Positions 19,115 to 29,877 of a stretch of 64,000 nucleotides of DNA are shown here, one piece after another. The stretch comes from Vibrio sp. CDRSL-10 TSBA (lineage in GTDB: Bacteria; Pseudomonadota; Gammaproteobacteria; Enterobacterales; Vibrionaceae). The position numbers and the translations under genes are program-made. Where the stretch lies: contig CP155566.1 in NCBI GenBank assembly GCA_039696685.1, positions 1,488,001-1,552,000 of the forward strand, in the 5' to 3' direction. Position 1 is the first letter of the stretch; the number at the start of each line of letters is the position of its first letter. The notes under the pieces were generated by a model that was given only the letters and a program-made list of their open reading frames with translations, had not been told where the DNA came from and ran no database searches.

Positions 19115-22100
19115 ATGACACAGGTAAATCGTATTGCAGCGGAAAGCCGTATTGATCGCTCACAACCTGTTACTTTCCAGTTCAACGGAAAGTCTTATCG
19201 TGGTTTTAAAGGCGATACGCTGGCATCGGCACTACTGGCGAATGGTGTTGATGTTGTTGGCCGCAGTTTCAAATACAGCCGTCCACGCGGTATCGTCGCG
19301 GCGGGCGCAGAAGAGCCAAATGCAATTTTCCAAATTGGCGCCACTGAAGCGACTCAGGTTCCAAACGTTCGTGGTACACAGCAAGAGCTGTTTAACGGAC
19401 TAGTCGGTCAGTCGACTAACGGCTGGCCAAATGTTGAAACCGACGTGATGGGTATCATCGGTAAAGTCGGTGGCAGCATGATGCCTCCTGGTTTCTACTA
19501 CAAGACTTTCATGTATCCGAAGTCTATGTGGGAAACCTACGAAAAATTCATTCGTCGCGCTGCAGGTCTTGGCCGTTTCTCCACTGGAAAACGATCCGGA
19601 TCGCTACGAAAACGTAAACCAGTACTGCGATGTTCTGGTTGTCGGTGCCGGCCCTGCTGGTCTGATGGCAGCTCTGGCTGCAGCACGCAGCGGCGCACGT
19701 GTAATTCTGGCTGATGAACAATCTGAAATGGGTGGTTCACTGCTGAGCTCAAAAGAGAAAATCAACGATCTTCCTGCGACCGAGTGGGTAAACGACGTAG
19801 TCTCTGAGCTGAAATCTTGTCCGGAAGTGATGCTACTGCCTCGTTCAACAGTGAACGGCTACCATGACCACAACTTCCTGACCATTCATGAACGTTGTAC
19901 TGACCACCTGGCTGACCTGGCTCCGGTTAACACTGTCCGTCAGCGCATGCACCGTGTCCGTGCAAAATGGGTTGTACTGGCAACGGGTGCGCACGAGCGT
20001 CCACTGGTGTTCGGTAACAATGACCTGCCAGGCAGCATGCTGTGTGGCGCGATTTCGACCTACATCAACCGTTACTCGGTTGTACCAGGCGAAAAACTGG
20101 TAGTAATGACCACCAACGACAGCGGTTACCAGACTGCACTGGACTGGCATGAAGCCGGCCGTCAGGTTGTGGCTGTGGTTGATACCCGTGCTCAGGCTGA
20201 CAGCGTTCTGATCCACAAAGCGACTCAGGCTGGCATCCGTGTCATCAAGGGTTCTGCAGTTATCGAAGCGCAAGGCAGCAAACGTGTGACGGGTGTTCGC
20301 GTGGCTCCAATCGACGCCAACGGCAACGCTGTGCGTGGTAAGGGCGAAATTCTGACTGCTGACACAGTGGCAACTTCTGGCGGTTTCAGTCCGGTTGTTC
20401 ACCTGTCTTGTCACACTGGCAGCCGTCCGGTTTGGGACGATGAAGTTATTGGTTTCGTACCAGGTGCAACTAAGCAGAAGCAACTGATTGCCGGTGCTAT
20501 TACTGGTAAGTTCACCACTGAAGCTGCAATGCAACAAGGTATCGAAGCAGGTATCAAAGCGATTCAGGAAGTCGGTCTGAGCGCGGTTGATGTTGCTATG
20601 CCAGCACTGAACACTGAAACTTCAGCAAAACCTATGGCGCTTTTCCATATCCCGCACGATAAGAAAACGTCTAAGGCACCAAAACAGTTTGTTGACTTCC
20701 AGAATGACGTAACTGCAGCCGGTATCGAGCTGGCGTGTCGTGAAGGTTTTGAGTCAATCGAACACGTAAAACGTTACACCGCAATGGGCTTTGGTACTGA
20801 CCAGGGCAAACTGGGTAACATCAACGGTATGGCAATCACTGCGAAAGCACTGAACAAGACCATTCCTGAAACAGGTACTACCGTATTCCGTCCAAACTAC
20901 ACACCTGTGACGTTTGGTGCGATTGCCGGCCGTAACTGTAAAGAGCTGTTTGATCCTAAACGCTACACTGCAATGCATCAGTGGCACCTGGAGAAACGGC
21001 GCGAAATTTGAAGATGTTGGTCTTTGGAAACGTCCATGGTACTACCCTAAAGGTAATGAGACCATGCAACAGTCTCTGGACCGTGAATGTATGGCCGTCC
21101 GTGAGTCTGTGGGCATTCTGGATGCATCAACACTGGGTAAAATTGATATCCAGGGTAAAGATGCCCGTGAATTCCTGGGTCGCGTATACACCAACGCTTG
21201 GGCGAAACTGCCAGTAGGTAAGTGTCGTTACGGCCTGATGTGTGGTGAAGACGGTATGGTATTCGATGATGGTGTAACTTCATGCCTGAGCGAAAACCAC
21301 TTCATGATGACCACGACAACCGGTGGCGCAGCGCGAGTACTGGAATGGCTGGAACTTTACCATCAAACCGAATGGCCGGATCTGGAAGTGTACTTCACTT
21401 CTGTGACTGACCACTGGGCGACAGCGACTATTTCTGGTCCGAACAGCCGCAAACTGTTGGAAGAACTGACTGACGCAGACCTGAGCAAAGATAACTTCGC
21501 GTTCATGGACTGGCAGCAAGCAACAGTGGCAGGTATTCCGGCTCGTATCTTCCGTATCTCGTTCACCGGCGAACTGTCTTTCGAGATCAACGTACAGGCT
21601 AACTACGGCATGCACGTTTGGAAGAAACTGATTGAACACGGTAAGAAGTACAACATCACACCTTACGGTACTGAAACCATGCACATTCTGCGTGCAGAAA
21701 AAGGCTTCATTATCGCAGGTCAGGATACAGACGGCAGCGTTCATCCACACGACCTTGGCATGAGCTGGTGTGTGGCGAACAGCAAGCCATTCAGCTACAT
21801 CGGTAAGCGTGGTATGGCACGTGAAGACTGTGTACGTGATAACCGTAAACAGCTGGTCGGTCTGAAAACGATTGATCCAAACGTGGTACTGCCGGAAGGT
21901 TCACAAGGCGTCTTTGACCCGAATGCACCAATTCCGATGCCAATGGTGGGTCACATCACTTCAAGTTACTGGAGTGCTAACCTGAACCGCAGTATTGCGA
22001 TGGGCTTTGTCAAAGGTGGCCTGAACCGCATGGGTGAGAAAGTATTCTACCCGCAGGTTGATGGCTCTGTTATCGAAGCTGAAATCTGTAGCCCTATTTT

Positions 22101-22134
22101 CTTGGATCCAAAAGGAGAGCGCCAACATGTCTGA
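19115..22134 (+). CDS. soxA: Sarcosine oxidase, alpha subunit, two apparent frameshifts
   Basis: The start ATG 19115 follows AAAGGAGTGTTAGG. Repaired length is about 1005 residues, the standard SoxA size. In order: a 2Fe-2S-like N-domain (YRGFKGDTLASALLANGVDV), an NAD-binding Rossmann site (VLVVGAGPAGLMAALAAARS), the oxidoreductase middle, and a C-terminal aminomethyltransferase (GcvT-like) domain from about residue 630 that binds THF. The frame breaks at GTTTC 19575-19579 (repair gives AGLGRSPLENDPDRYE) and at GAAAC 20993-20997 (repair gives WHLENGAKFEDVGLWKR). Both repairs reproduce expected family sequence. The subunit carries NAD and the folate site of the complex. It overlaps soxG by eight bases. 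Confidence 0.94.
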
Positions 22135-22795
22135 TTCTGTTGTGATTGATAAAGCAAACGTTCAAGGTGGCGTTGACCTGATGAACCAGATCCCTGGTGG
22201 AGAAATCCTCGGTGAATCACCACTGCATCACGCTGAGCTGGATAAACTGGCCAGCATGCCGGCCAAAGGCAAAGGCGTGGTTCTGAAAGAGCTGAAACTG
22301 ATGGGTCACCTGACACTGCGTTGTGATGCATCCAATGAAGAGCAAACCAGTGCTGTGGAGTCCATTCTGGGCTTCCCGCTGCCACTGCAACCGCTGACTT
22401 CAACCTCAAAAGGAGACTACGCAGCGCGCTGGTTATCTCCTGATGAGTGGCTGATCACCGTTCCTGGTCTGGCAGCATTTGATGTCGAAGCGGCTTTCCG
22501 TGAGCGTTTGCCTGGACACTACTCGCTGGTAAACGGCAGTGGCGGTTCAACCATTCTGGAACTGTCTGGCCCATTTGCGGTAGACGTGCTGAAGAAATCG
22601 TGTCCAATCGATTTCCACCCAAGCGAGTTCCCGGCAGGTAAAGTGGTATCGAGCGTGTTCGCGAAAAGCGGCGCAATCATCCGCCGCATTGAAGATGAGC
22701 GTTTCGAGTTAGTGATTCGCCGCAGCTTCGCTGATTACCTGTGGTTGTGGCTTCAGGATGCGAGCCTGGAATACGGCTTAGCGATTGAAAAATAA
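22127..22795 (+). CDS. soxG: Sarcosine oxidase, gamma subunit
   Basis: The start is ATG 22127, within the last codons of soxA, behind AAAGGAGAGC; the 222-residue product matches the usual gamma-subunit length. The sequence has the family features ESPLHHAEL, WLSPDEWLITVPG, and VNGSGGSTILELSGP followed by LKKSCPIDFHPSEFPAG. The fold is related to the GcvT family but serves as a structural subunit. Translational coupling to soxA by overlap fits equal subunit supply. No break is seen. Confidence 0.93.
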   Translation: MSDSVVIDKANVQGGVDLMNQIPGGEILGESPLHHAELDKLASMPAKGKGVVLKELKLMGHLTLRCDASNEEQTSAVESILGFPLPLQPLTSTSKGDYAARWLSPDEWLITVPGLAAFDVEAAFRERLPGHYSLVNGSGGSTILELSGPFAVDVLKKSCPIDFHPSEFPAGKVVSSVFAKSGAIIRRIEDERFELVIRRSFADYLWLWLQDASLEYGLAIEK

Positions 22796-22860
22796 TACTA
22801 ACCACAACATCTAATCTCACCGGCACTTTATGTGCCGGTCTTATTTGAGTAGAGGGATCT

Positions 22861-23731
22861 ATGACGAATATGACTCAACCGTGGATTTTTACTGCCCGCT
22901 GTCCGAGTGTTGTCGGAACGGTCGATGTAGTAACACGTTACCTTGCTGAAGCAGGGCATTATATTGAAGAAATTCAGTCATTTGATGACCGAGCTTCTGG
23001 CCAGTTCTTTATCCGTATCGAATTTTTGCCGGCAGAAACAGGATGCGTTTGCACCCGAGGCATTTGATGAAGCGTTTGGCGCTCGTGCGGCAGACTTCTC
23101 AATGGAATGGAATTTGACGGCTCCGGGACATCGTACCCGTATGGCTATCATGGTGTCGAAATACGATCACTGTCTGAACGATCTGTTGTATCGCTACCGT
23201 ACCGGCCAGCTCAAAGTGGAAGTGCCGCTGATCATCTCTAACCACCCGGATTTGGAAGAGTTAGCGAAATGGCACAACATCCCTTACTACCATCTTCCGG
23301 TCAGCGCAGAAACCAAACCACAGCAAGAGGCTGAAATTGTTCGCCTGCTGGATGAGTATGATATCGAACTGGTAGTTCTGGCGCGTTACATGCAGGTGCT
23401 GTCACCTTGGTTGTGTGAGCAATTAGACGGCAAAGCGATCAACATTCACCACTCATTGCTGCCTGGTTTTAAAGGCGCGCGACCTTACCATCAGGCCTGG
23501 GAAAAAGGCGTGAAGATGGTCGGTGCGACCGCTCATTATGTCAACAATGATCTGGACGAAGGTCCGATCATCGCCCAGGGCATTCAGGAAGTCGGTCATG
23601 CGCATTATCCGGAAGATTTGATCGCAAAAGGTCAGGACGTCGAACGTATCACGCTGTTTAACGCGCTCAAACATCATGTTGAACGTCGTGTGTTCTTGTC
23701 TGGTGACCGCACAATTATTCTTAGCCACTGA
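22861..23731 (+). CDS. purU: Formyltetrahydrofolate deformylase, one apparent frameshift
   Basis: Starts at ATG 22861 and, repaired, encodes about 289 residues. An N-terminal ACT domain (FTARCPSVVGTVDVVTRYL) is followed by a formyltransferase-fold domain with NIHHSLLPGFKGARPYHQA and the HYVNNDLDEGPII catalytic region with its Asp and the preceding His. It hydrolyses 10-formyl-THF to THF and formate. In sarcosine-degrading operons it recycles the folate loaded with methyl groups. The frame breaks at GAAAC 23035-23039; deleting an A gives FLPAEQDAFAPEAFDEAF. The gene lies 65 bases after soxG and 14 before sdaA. Confidence 0.94.
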
Positions 23732-23745
23732 CAGGAGTTGGGGCA

Positions 23746-25126
23746 ATGTCAATCAGTGTATTTGATCTGTTTAAAATTGGTGTGGGGCCTTCGAGCTCCC
23801 ACACTGTTGGTCCAATGGTTGCGGCCAAGCGTTTCGTCGATGAACTTGAAGAAAGCGGCAACCTAGAACAGACCGGTCGTATCGTCGTAAAACTGTTAGG
23901 TTCGCTCAGTGCGACCGGGGTTGGACACGGTACAGATTCCGCTATTTTGGTCGGGTTGATGGGTGAACTGCCGGATACGGTCGACACCTCAATCATCCCT
24001 ATTGTCACCAAAGAACTCAAAGAAGGCGGCAACCTGTGGGTAAAACGCCAGAAGTCGATTCCGTTTAACTGGAAAGACGATATGCAGTTCTTGAATGACA
24101 CCCATGCTTATCATCCTAATGCGATGGAAATTATCGCGTTGGCGGATGATGGTAAGACACTTTACCGTAATACCTACTTTTCGGTTGGTGGTGGCTTCAT
24201 TCTGGATGAGAAAGAAGCTCAGGCTAACAACGAACATCCGGCAGAAGTCTCGGCACCGTACGATTTCGGTAACGGCGAAGAGCTGCTGCAACTGTGCAAA
24301 CGTCATAACATGAATATTGCGCAGTTGATGATGGAAAATGAAAAGAGCTGGCGCCCGGAAAGCGAAATCCGTGAAAAACTGATTGGCATCTGGCGTGCAA
24401 TGGAAACCTGTATTGCCAATGGTCTTAAAGCCGAAGGTATTCTGCCGGGTGGTTTGAACGTTAAACGCCGCGCCAAGAAATTGCATGAGTCTCTGGTGTA
24501 CTGCACCAAGCCGAATGTGATCAGTTCAACCCTGAATGCGATGGACTGGGTTAACTTGTATGCGTTAGCGGTGAACGAAGAGAAACGCTGCGGGCGGTCG
24601 TATGGTGACTGCGCCGACCAACGGTGCGGCGGGGATCATCCCGGCAGTGCTGATGTACTATACCGAATTCACACCTGATGTAACGGATGACAACATTGTT
24701 GACTTCCTGCTTGCTTCTGCGGCGATTGGTATCTTGTGTAAGAAAAATGCCTCTATTTCCGGTGCGGAAGTGGGCTGTCAGGGCGAAGTGGGTTCTGCTT
24801 GTGCAATGGCTGCTGCGGGCTTGTGTGCAGTATTGGGCGGAACACCAGGACAAATCGAGAATGCGGCGGAAATCGGACTGGAGCACAACCTGGGTCTGAC
24901 GTGTGACCCGGTTGGTGGTCTAGTTCAGGTACCGTGTATCGAGCGTAATGCGATTGCTGCAATGAAAGCAATCAACGCAGCCCAAATGGCATTACGTGGT
25001 GATGGCGAGCACTTTGTTTCTCTGGATAAAGTGATCAAAACCATGCGTGATACCGGTATGGATATGCAGGACAAATACAAAGAGACATCACGTGGCGGCC
25101 TAGCGGTTAACGTAATCGAATGTTAA
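23746..25126 (+). CDS. sdaA: L-serine dehydratase (iron-sulfur type), one apparent frameshift
   Basis: ATG 23746 follows CAGGAGTTGGGGCA. Repaired length is about 459 residues. The N-terminal beta domain starts [20 protein letters not shown], a fixed signature; the alpha domain holds [20 protein letters not shown] and the Cys ligands for the 4Fe-4S cluster (CQ, CD, CI). The enzyme deaminates L-serine to pyruvate and ammonia. The frame breaks at GAAAC 24582-24586; removing an A gives [18 protein letters not shown]. As last gene of the operon it turns the serine formed by GlyA into pyruvate, completing carbon recovery from sarcosine. Confidence 0.95.
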
Positions 25127-25235
25127 TCACCACCTTCGCGTGTGAGCTGTTCATCTCAGGTTGGTGGTGAGTGTGGCAAGCTGCAGTGCTATCGAAAATT
25201 CTCTGTGACATTGTTTGTTATTGCCGGCCAAGATG

Positions 25236-25265
25236 AAAACGGCGCCCTTTGGGGCGCCGTTTTTC
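25236..25265. terminator. Terminator at the end of the sarcosine operon
   Basis: AAAACGGCGCCC pairs with GGGCGCCGTTTT and is followed by further T residues. A second inverted repeat, TCACCACC/GGTGGTGA, lies just after the sdaA stop (25127-25170). A-rich flanks allow it to serve the small minus-strand gene as well. Confidence 0.9.
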
Positions 25266-25316
25266 TTTGTTCATCGCTCAGCAATCGACTTAATTGTTCA
25301 TGATTGCCAAAGCAGG

Positions 25317-25481
25317 TTATTTCTGCAAGCGCTCAATCAGTTGCTGCTGATAGTCAGCCAGACGGGATGAGGATACGGATTGAAACGCCAGCGGCGTCAG
25401 ATAGGCGGCTAAACTCGTTTGCGCGGTAAACCAGCTCCACACCAAGATCAGGCCCGCTTTAAGTAAGCTGCGTCTTTTCAT
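25317..25481 (-). CDS. Predicted exported 54-residue protein with Tat-like signal start
   Basis: A 55-codon frame on the minus strand starts at ATG 25481 behind a perfect AAGGAG eight bases away. The product begins MKRRSLLKAGLILVWSWF, where KRRSLLK resembles the twin-arginine motif and is followed by a hydrophobic run and an A-x-A-like stretch (TSLAAYL). The rest, about 28 residues, is QSVSSSRLADYQQQLIERLQ-like and could form one amphipathic helix. The strong ribosome site and convergent terminator support a real gene. No family is recognised; it may be a small subunit or maturation partner of a Tat-exported enzyme, but no such enzyme is adjacent. Confidence 0.55.
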   Translation of the reverse strand: MKRRSLLKAGLILVWSWFTAQTSLAAYLTPLAFQSVSSSRLADYQQQLIERLQK

Positions 25482-25761
25482 TAATAAACTCCTTTTTAGT
25501 CAACGGAACAGGGGCAAAACTCACCGATTTAATTACATACAGTTGCATATTTTTCTGGCCGAAGAAATCACAGATAAGTAACCAAAAGTGAATGATAACA
25601 GGTGATTGATAACCAGCGGATTAATGCTTGTTAATAGAGGATAAGTTGCTTATTTTGGTTATAGCATGCCGTAATCTGCAGCATAACAAAAACGTTGAGG
25701 TGGACGTCATGCAAAGCAAAGCAGATAAGCCCATAGATACTGAACCGACAAGGAAGCCAAT

Positions 25762-26358
25762 ATGAATATCGCCATACTTACGTTTGAGGGTTTTAATGAG
25801 CTGGATTCCTTTATCGCCGCCGGTATTCTCAACCGGATGAAGCTCCACGGCTGGAATGTGCAGATCTGCAGTCCAACTGAACGTGTGACGTCAATGAACG
25901 GAGTGACGATTGAAGCGCAGCAACCGTTGGAATTTGCCAATCAGGCGGACGTTGTGTTGTTTGGCAGTGGTATCTATACCCGGGATATTGCTCATGATGA
26001 ACAGCTGTTGTCGCGTCTAAAGCTTAATCCGGAGACCCAGCTGATCGGCGGCCAGTGTTCCGGCACCTTGTTGATGTCGAAGTTGGGTCTTCTCAATGAT
26101 ATTCCGGCCTGCACGGATTTGACCACCAAACCTTGGATGATGGAATCGGGCGTGACTGTGCTGGAGCAAGCATTTTATGCCCGTGGCAATGTCGCGACGG
26201 CTGGTGGATGTCTGGCGTCTGAATATCTGGCAGCATGGGTGATCGCTAAACTCGCCGATATAGAGCAGTGTCGTGCGGCACTGCACTATACTGCTCCGGT
26301 AGGGGAGAAAGAACAGCGGGTGGAGCACTGTCTGGCTGTGATCTCTGGGTATTTATAG
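25762..26358 (+). CDS. DJ-1/PfpI superfamily protein
   Basis: A 198-residue protein starting at ATG 25762 after CAAGGAAGCCAAT. It begins with the strand MNIAILTFEGFNELDS, where the Glu/Asp region matches DJ-1 family members. The nucleophile elbow is IGGQCSGTLLMSKLGLL, with the cysteine near residue 98. Family members include glyoxalase-like, chaperone and isonitrile-hydratase-type enzymes; the latter and GATase1-like transcription-factor domains share this general layout. The specific activity is not readable. It stands 46 bases upstream of a GFA-family gene, and the two could form a small detoxification operon, which is inference. Confidence 0.8.
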   Translation: MNIAILTFEGFNELDSFIAAGILNRMKLHGWNVQICSPTERVTSMNGVTIEAQQPLEFANQADVVLFGSGIYTRDIAHDEQLLSRLKLNPETQLIGGQCSGTLLMSKLGLLNDIPACTDLTTKPWMMESGVTVLEQAFYARGNVATAGGCLASEYLAAWVIAKLADIEQCRAALHYTAPVGEKEQRVEHCLAVISGYL

Positions 26359-26404
26359 TTTTTGCATAGTCAATTTTAATATCAGCGAATGAAGGAGTTA
26401 ACTC

Positions 26405-26812
26405 ATGGAGCGAGTCATTACCGGCGGTTGCTGCTGCGGCAGTGTTTCTTTTTCGGTCAAAGACGATTTCAGTCGTTTTTACTTGTGCCACTGTGAGCAG
26501 TGCCGAAAACTGACCGGCTCAGCGCACGCATCCAATTTATTTACCACGCCGGACAAACTGACCTGGATACGGGGCAAAGACAAGACCAAACGCTACGACC
26601 ATCCTGAGCGGGCTTTTTCGAAAGTGTTTTGCACCGAGTGTGGTTCAGGTCTGCCGTTTGAGGCTAAAAATGGTCAGTGGCTATTAGTGCCGGCCGGCAG
26701 TCTGGATGAGGAGCCGACCAAGTTACCGGATGCCCAAATCTTCTGCGCCGAGCAGACGCACTGGCATCAGGCCGGAATGAGTGCGATTAAGCTGCCCGGA
26801 TTTCCCAAATAG
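26405..26812 (+). CDS. GFA-family (glutathione-dependent formaldehyde-activating-like) zinc protein
   Basis: A 135-residue protein starting at ATG 26405 after GAAGGAGTTAACTC. The cysteine ladder of the GFA fold is complete: GGCCCGSVSF at residues 8-17, CHCEQCRKLTGS near 31-42 and FCTECGSGLPFE near 78. These bind structural zinc ions. Named members act on S-hydroxymethylglutathione, but most homologues, including this one, have no proven activity. It follows a DJ-1-like gene. The frame is intact. Confidence 0.85.
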   Translation: MERVITGGCCCGSVSFSVKDDFSRFYLCHCEQCRKLTGSAHASNLFTTPDKLTWIRGKDKTKRYDHPERAFSKVFCTECGSGLPFEAKNGQWLLVPAGSLDEEPTKLPDAQIFCAEQTHWHQAGMSAIKLPGFPK

Positions 26813-26918
26813 CCTGGCTTATCGCCGTTGCTCTGTGCTGCATCTCAGTTAAGGACAGGAGAAAAACAGCAGCTGCGCTTAGACTGTAGGCAGGGTTGTT
26901 GTCAATCAAAGGTGGCCT

Positions 26919-27270
26919 ATGATCTGGCTGATAGTGAAATATCTGACGACCGCAGCGATTGTGGTACTGGTGTCTGAAGTCGCGAAACGCAGCGATAAAG
27001 CCGGCGCATTGGTGGCGGCTTTACCAACCGTGACCATACTGGCGCTGATTTGGATGTATCTCGAAGAGCAGGGCACGGCAAAGCTTGCCAATCACGCCTT
27101 TTATACCTTTTGGTATGTGCTGCCCACTTTGCCTATGTTTTTGCTGTTTCCGGTTTCTGCTCAGCCGCTACTCGTTCTGGTTAACCTTGCTGATCAGTGC
27201 TGTACTGTCGATCGTCTGTTTCTTTTTGACCGCGTTTATCGCCAGGTACTTTGACGTGCGTTTATGGTAG
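26919..27270 (+). CDS. DUF3147-like four-helix inner-membrane protein, one apparent frameshift
   Basis: The repaired product has about 116 residues and four hydrophobic segments, beginning MIWLIVKYLTTAAIVVLVSE and ending IARYFDVRLW. EVAKRSDKAGALVAALP in the first loop is characteristic of small uncharacterised membrane proteins grouped as DUF3147. The frame breaks at GTTTC 27153-27157; removing a T gives LLFPVLLSRYSFWLTLLIS, restoring helices three and four and the natural end at 27270. No function is known. The gene has a 106-base upstream gap and is probably monocistronic; GGGGCAC/GTGCCCC (27302-27321) lies downstream without a clear T-tail. Confidence 0.7.
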
Positions 27271-27402
27271 CAATCCGACTGGCTGATAAGGTGCGCAATG
27301 TGGGGCACCTTTTTGTGCCCCGAATGATATTGTTCGTTAGTCAGCATTTTAAATTAACAAGCATTTTCAGAACGTCACCATCCGCATCCTACAGCGTTGT
27401 GG

Positions 27403-27933
27403 TTAGTTCAGTTTGATGTCTGCCAGGGCGTTAAACAGCATCTCTTTATCGCTATCGTTGAGGTAACGGGCCGTCAGGGCTTGCTTAAAGGCCGGTAAAT
27501 CACTAGCGGCAAAGGTGCCTCCTTGTGACAGATACTGCGCAATCTCAACGTTAATTTGTTTACCCAGTTTCAGCAGTTCCGGACGAATGACCTGATTCAA
27601 ATCACGTGGTTGTGCTGTGGTACTCTGGCTGAGCAGATCGGCGCGGTAACGATATTGAATCGCTTTGGCAGCTGAAATCTGAGCTTTAAAAAATCCCACA
27701 ATACTTTGCTTGTTAAGCCCTTGCTGCTGGGCGGAATCACTCGCTTTGTCGATCACTACGGCTTCACGTTCGATATCTTCGATCGGCTGATGATGGTTTG
27801 CTTTGTAGAGCGCGACATCTTCCATGTAGCTCAGGCGCTGATTGATGGCAGAAAATAGTTGATCCGGCGCCGGCGCGGCAAAAGTGTTGAAAGAGAGCAG
27901 AGCTGCGGCAAATAAAATCCTGGTAGAGCGCAT
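27403..27933 (-). CDS. Secreted (periplasmic) chorismate mutase, AroQ-gamma type
   Basis: A 176-residue protein starting at 27933 with a cleavable signal peptide (MRSTRILFAAALLSFNTFA, then A-P). The mature part is all-helical with the chorismate mutase active-site residues in AroQ order: INQRLSYMEDVALYK (Arg and Lys), DIEREAVVIDKA (Asp/Arg/Glu) and FFKAQISAAKAIQYR (Gln and Lys). AroQ-gamma enzymes convert chorismate to prephenate outside the cytoplasm; their purpose in bacteria is unsettled. The siderophore locus also draws on chorismate, but it starts 7 kb away and nothing links the two here. No Fur box is seen upstream. Family assignment is good. Confidence 0.87.
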   Translation of the reverse strand: MRSTRILFAAALLSFNTFAAPAPDQLFSAINQRLSYMEDVALYKANHHQPIEDIEREAVVIDKASDSAQQQGLNKQSIVGFFKAQISAAKAIQYRYRADLLSQSTTAQPRDLNQVIRPELLKLGKQINVEIAQYLSQGGTFAASDLPAFKQALTARYLNDSDKEMLFNALADIKLN

Positions 27934-28215
27934 GTGTATGTCCTTATTGGGAGCGTTGACCTAAATAAATGCCTATCTTAGAGCAAGTTAGTGCTTATTC
28001 AAGCCATTGCTTTTCTTATTTAGGTCAAGGACTTTCGTGTTCCAAGTTTTACACGCCGCGCTTTGAACCTCCTCACACGAGCACTCGTTTCAATCCGGGC
28101 ATCTATTTACCTTTGCTTGTTTTTTCACCGCTTTGAGGTTGATATCACATAGGCAATTCTATGCATTTCCTAAAGTAGTAGAGGCACACTTAGTACCGAT
28201 AATAAGGAAAATATT

Positions 28216-29806
28216 ATGAACAGAAACGTCAGGCGGCTGACACCGGTAGCTTCGGTGTTGTGCTCGGTGCTTCCCGCAGTGGCAGCAGCTAAAACCGATC
28301 AACCGAATATTGTGGTGATCTTTGGCGATGATGTAGGTTGGCAAAATGTCAGCGCCTACGGCATGGGGGTGATGGGATATACCACTCCCAATATTGACCG
28401 AATTGCCAATGAGGGCATCAAGTTTACCGATCATTACGCGCAGCCAAGTTCCACCGCAGGGCGCGCGGCCTTTTTGACCGGTCAATATCCGATTCGTTCT
28501 GGGATGACGACAGTGGCGATGCCGGGCGGTGCTTTAGGTTTGAAAAAAGAATCTCCCTCCCTGGCGGAAGTATTAAAGCAAGTGGGGTACGCAACCGGAC
28601 AGTTTGGTAAAAACCATTTAGGTGACCACAATTTTGCATTGCCAACTGTGCACGGTTTTGATGAGTTTTTTGGCAACCTCTATCACCTTAATACTCAGGA
28701 GGAGCACGAGCAACGCGACTATCAGAATTTTGCGAAAGCCTATTCCGGCTCAATTGAAGAGTATCATAAAAAATTCGGCACACGCGGTGTGTTGCATTGT
28801 TATGCCACTGAAACAGACGATAAGACCGATGATCCGCGTTTTGGCGTAGTGGGCAAACAGAAATGTACTGATACCGGGCCACTCGGTGGTGAGCGGATGA
28901 AGGATTTTGACCGTGCGGAGATGATCCCGGCTGCATTAACGTTCATCGATAAAGCGTTGCAAGAAGATAAGCCGTTCTTTACCTGGATCAACACCAGTCG
29001 CATGCATTTGTATACCCGGCTGAATGAGCAATGGCGTTACGCGGCAGAAAACTATACCAGTGAATACGATATGTACGGCAGCGGTATGCTGCAGCATGAT
29101 GCCGACATCGGTTATTTACTCGACCAGCTCAAAGAAACGAGGGCTGAAAGAGAACACTATCGTGATTTATACCACGGATAACGGACCGGAACACTCTTCC
29201 TGGCCGCATGGTGGTACGACCCCGTTTCGCGGAGAGAAGATGACCACCTATGAGGGGGGCATACGCGTTCCTATGGTGGTGCGCTGGCCGAAAATGATTC
29301 CAGCCGGTCAGACACTGAATGGTATTCAGGGACATCAGGACCTGTTCGTGACCCTGGCCGACGCGGCCGGTGTGAAAGACGTCAAGCAACAGATGCTTAA
29401 AGAGAAAAAACAGTTCATTGACGGTGTCGATAACCTGGCTTACTGGGAAGGGAAGTCGGATAAGTCCGCGCGAAATCATATTTTCCACTATTTTGAAGGC
29501 CAGTTATCGGCGGTGCGGGTTGGTCCGTGGAAGTTCCACTTCGCGGTGGCTGAGCACTATTACGATAACCTGAAGCCGTTGGCTAAACCAAGGGTGTTCA
29601 ACCTGAGGGCGGATCCGTTCGAAAGCTATGACAGTGTCGATTCCAATGGTCATTTGGTGCAGAAAATGTCCTGGTTGTTGGCTCCGGTGCAGGAAATGGT
29701 GCAGCAGCACGTTCAGTCGTTGGTTGATTATCCGCCAACACAGGGTGGTACAACGTTTGATATGGCGAAAACGATTGAAAAAGCCATGCAGCAAACCCAG
29801 CAGTAA
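28216..29806 (+). CDS. Arylsulfatase, serine-type (anSME-dependent), one apparent frameshift
   Basis: Starts at ATG 28216 after AAGGAAAATATT; about 529 residues after repair. A signal peptide ([19 protein letters not shown]) implies export. [16 protein letters not shown] supplies the metal-binding Asp pair. The residue converted to formylglycine lies in [20 protein letters not shown], where Ser replaces the usual Cys (S-x-A-x-R), so activation requires a radical-SAM maturase, which is the next gene. The frame breaks at GAAAC 29134-29138; deleting an A gives [20 protein letters not shown], containing a second metal-site motif. It should hydrolyse sulfate esters in the periplasm or outside; the natural substrate, perhaps a sulfated polysaccharide or aryl sulfate, is unknown. 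Confidence 0.9.
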
Positions 29807-29822
29807 AGCACAGCTATAGGCC

Positions 29823-29857
29823 AAACACTCATTTTGCCGTTGGCAGGGTGAGTGTTT
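29823..29857 (+). promoter_or_regulatory. Hairpin between sulfatase and maturase genes
   Basis: AAACACTCA pairs with TGAGTGTTT, and an inner TGCC/GGCA closes on a GTT loop. It sits in the 71-base gap between the two genes, 20 bases before the maturase start, with no T-run. It may trim or attenuate the message so that the maturase is made at a lower level than the sulfatase; that is inference. Confidence 0.45.
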
Positions 29858-29877
29858 ACTTTATCAAAGGACTGACG

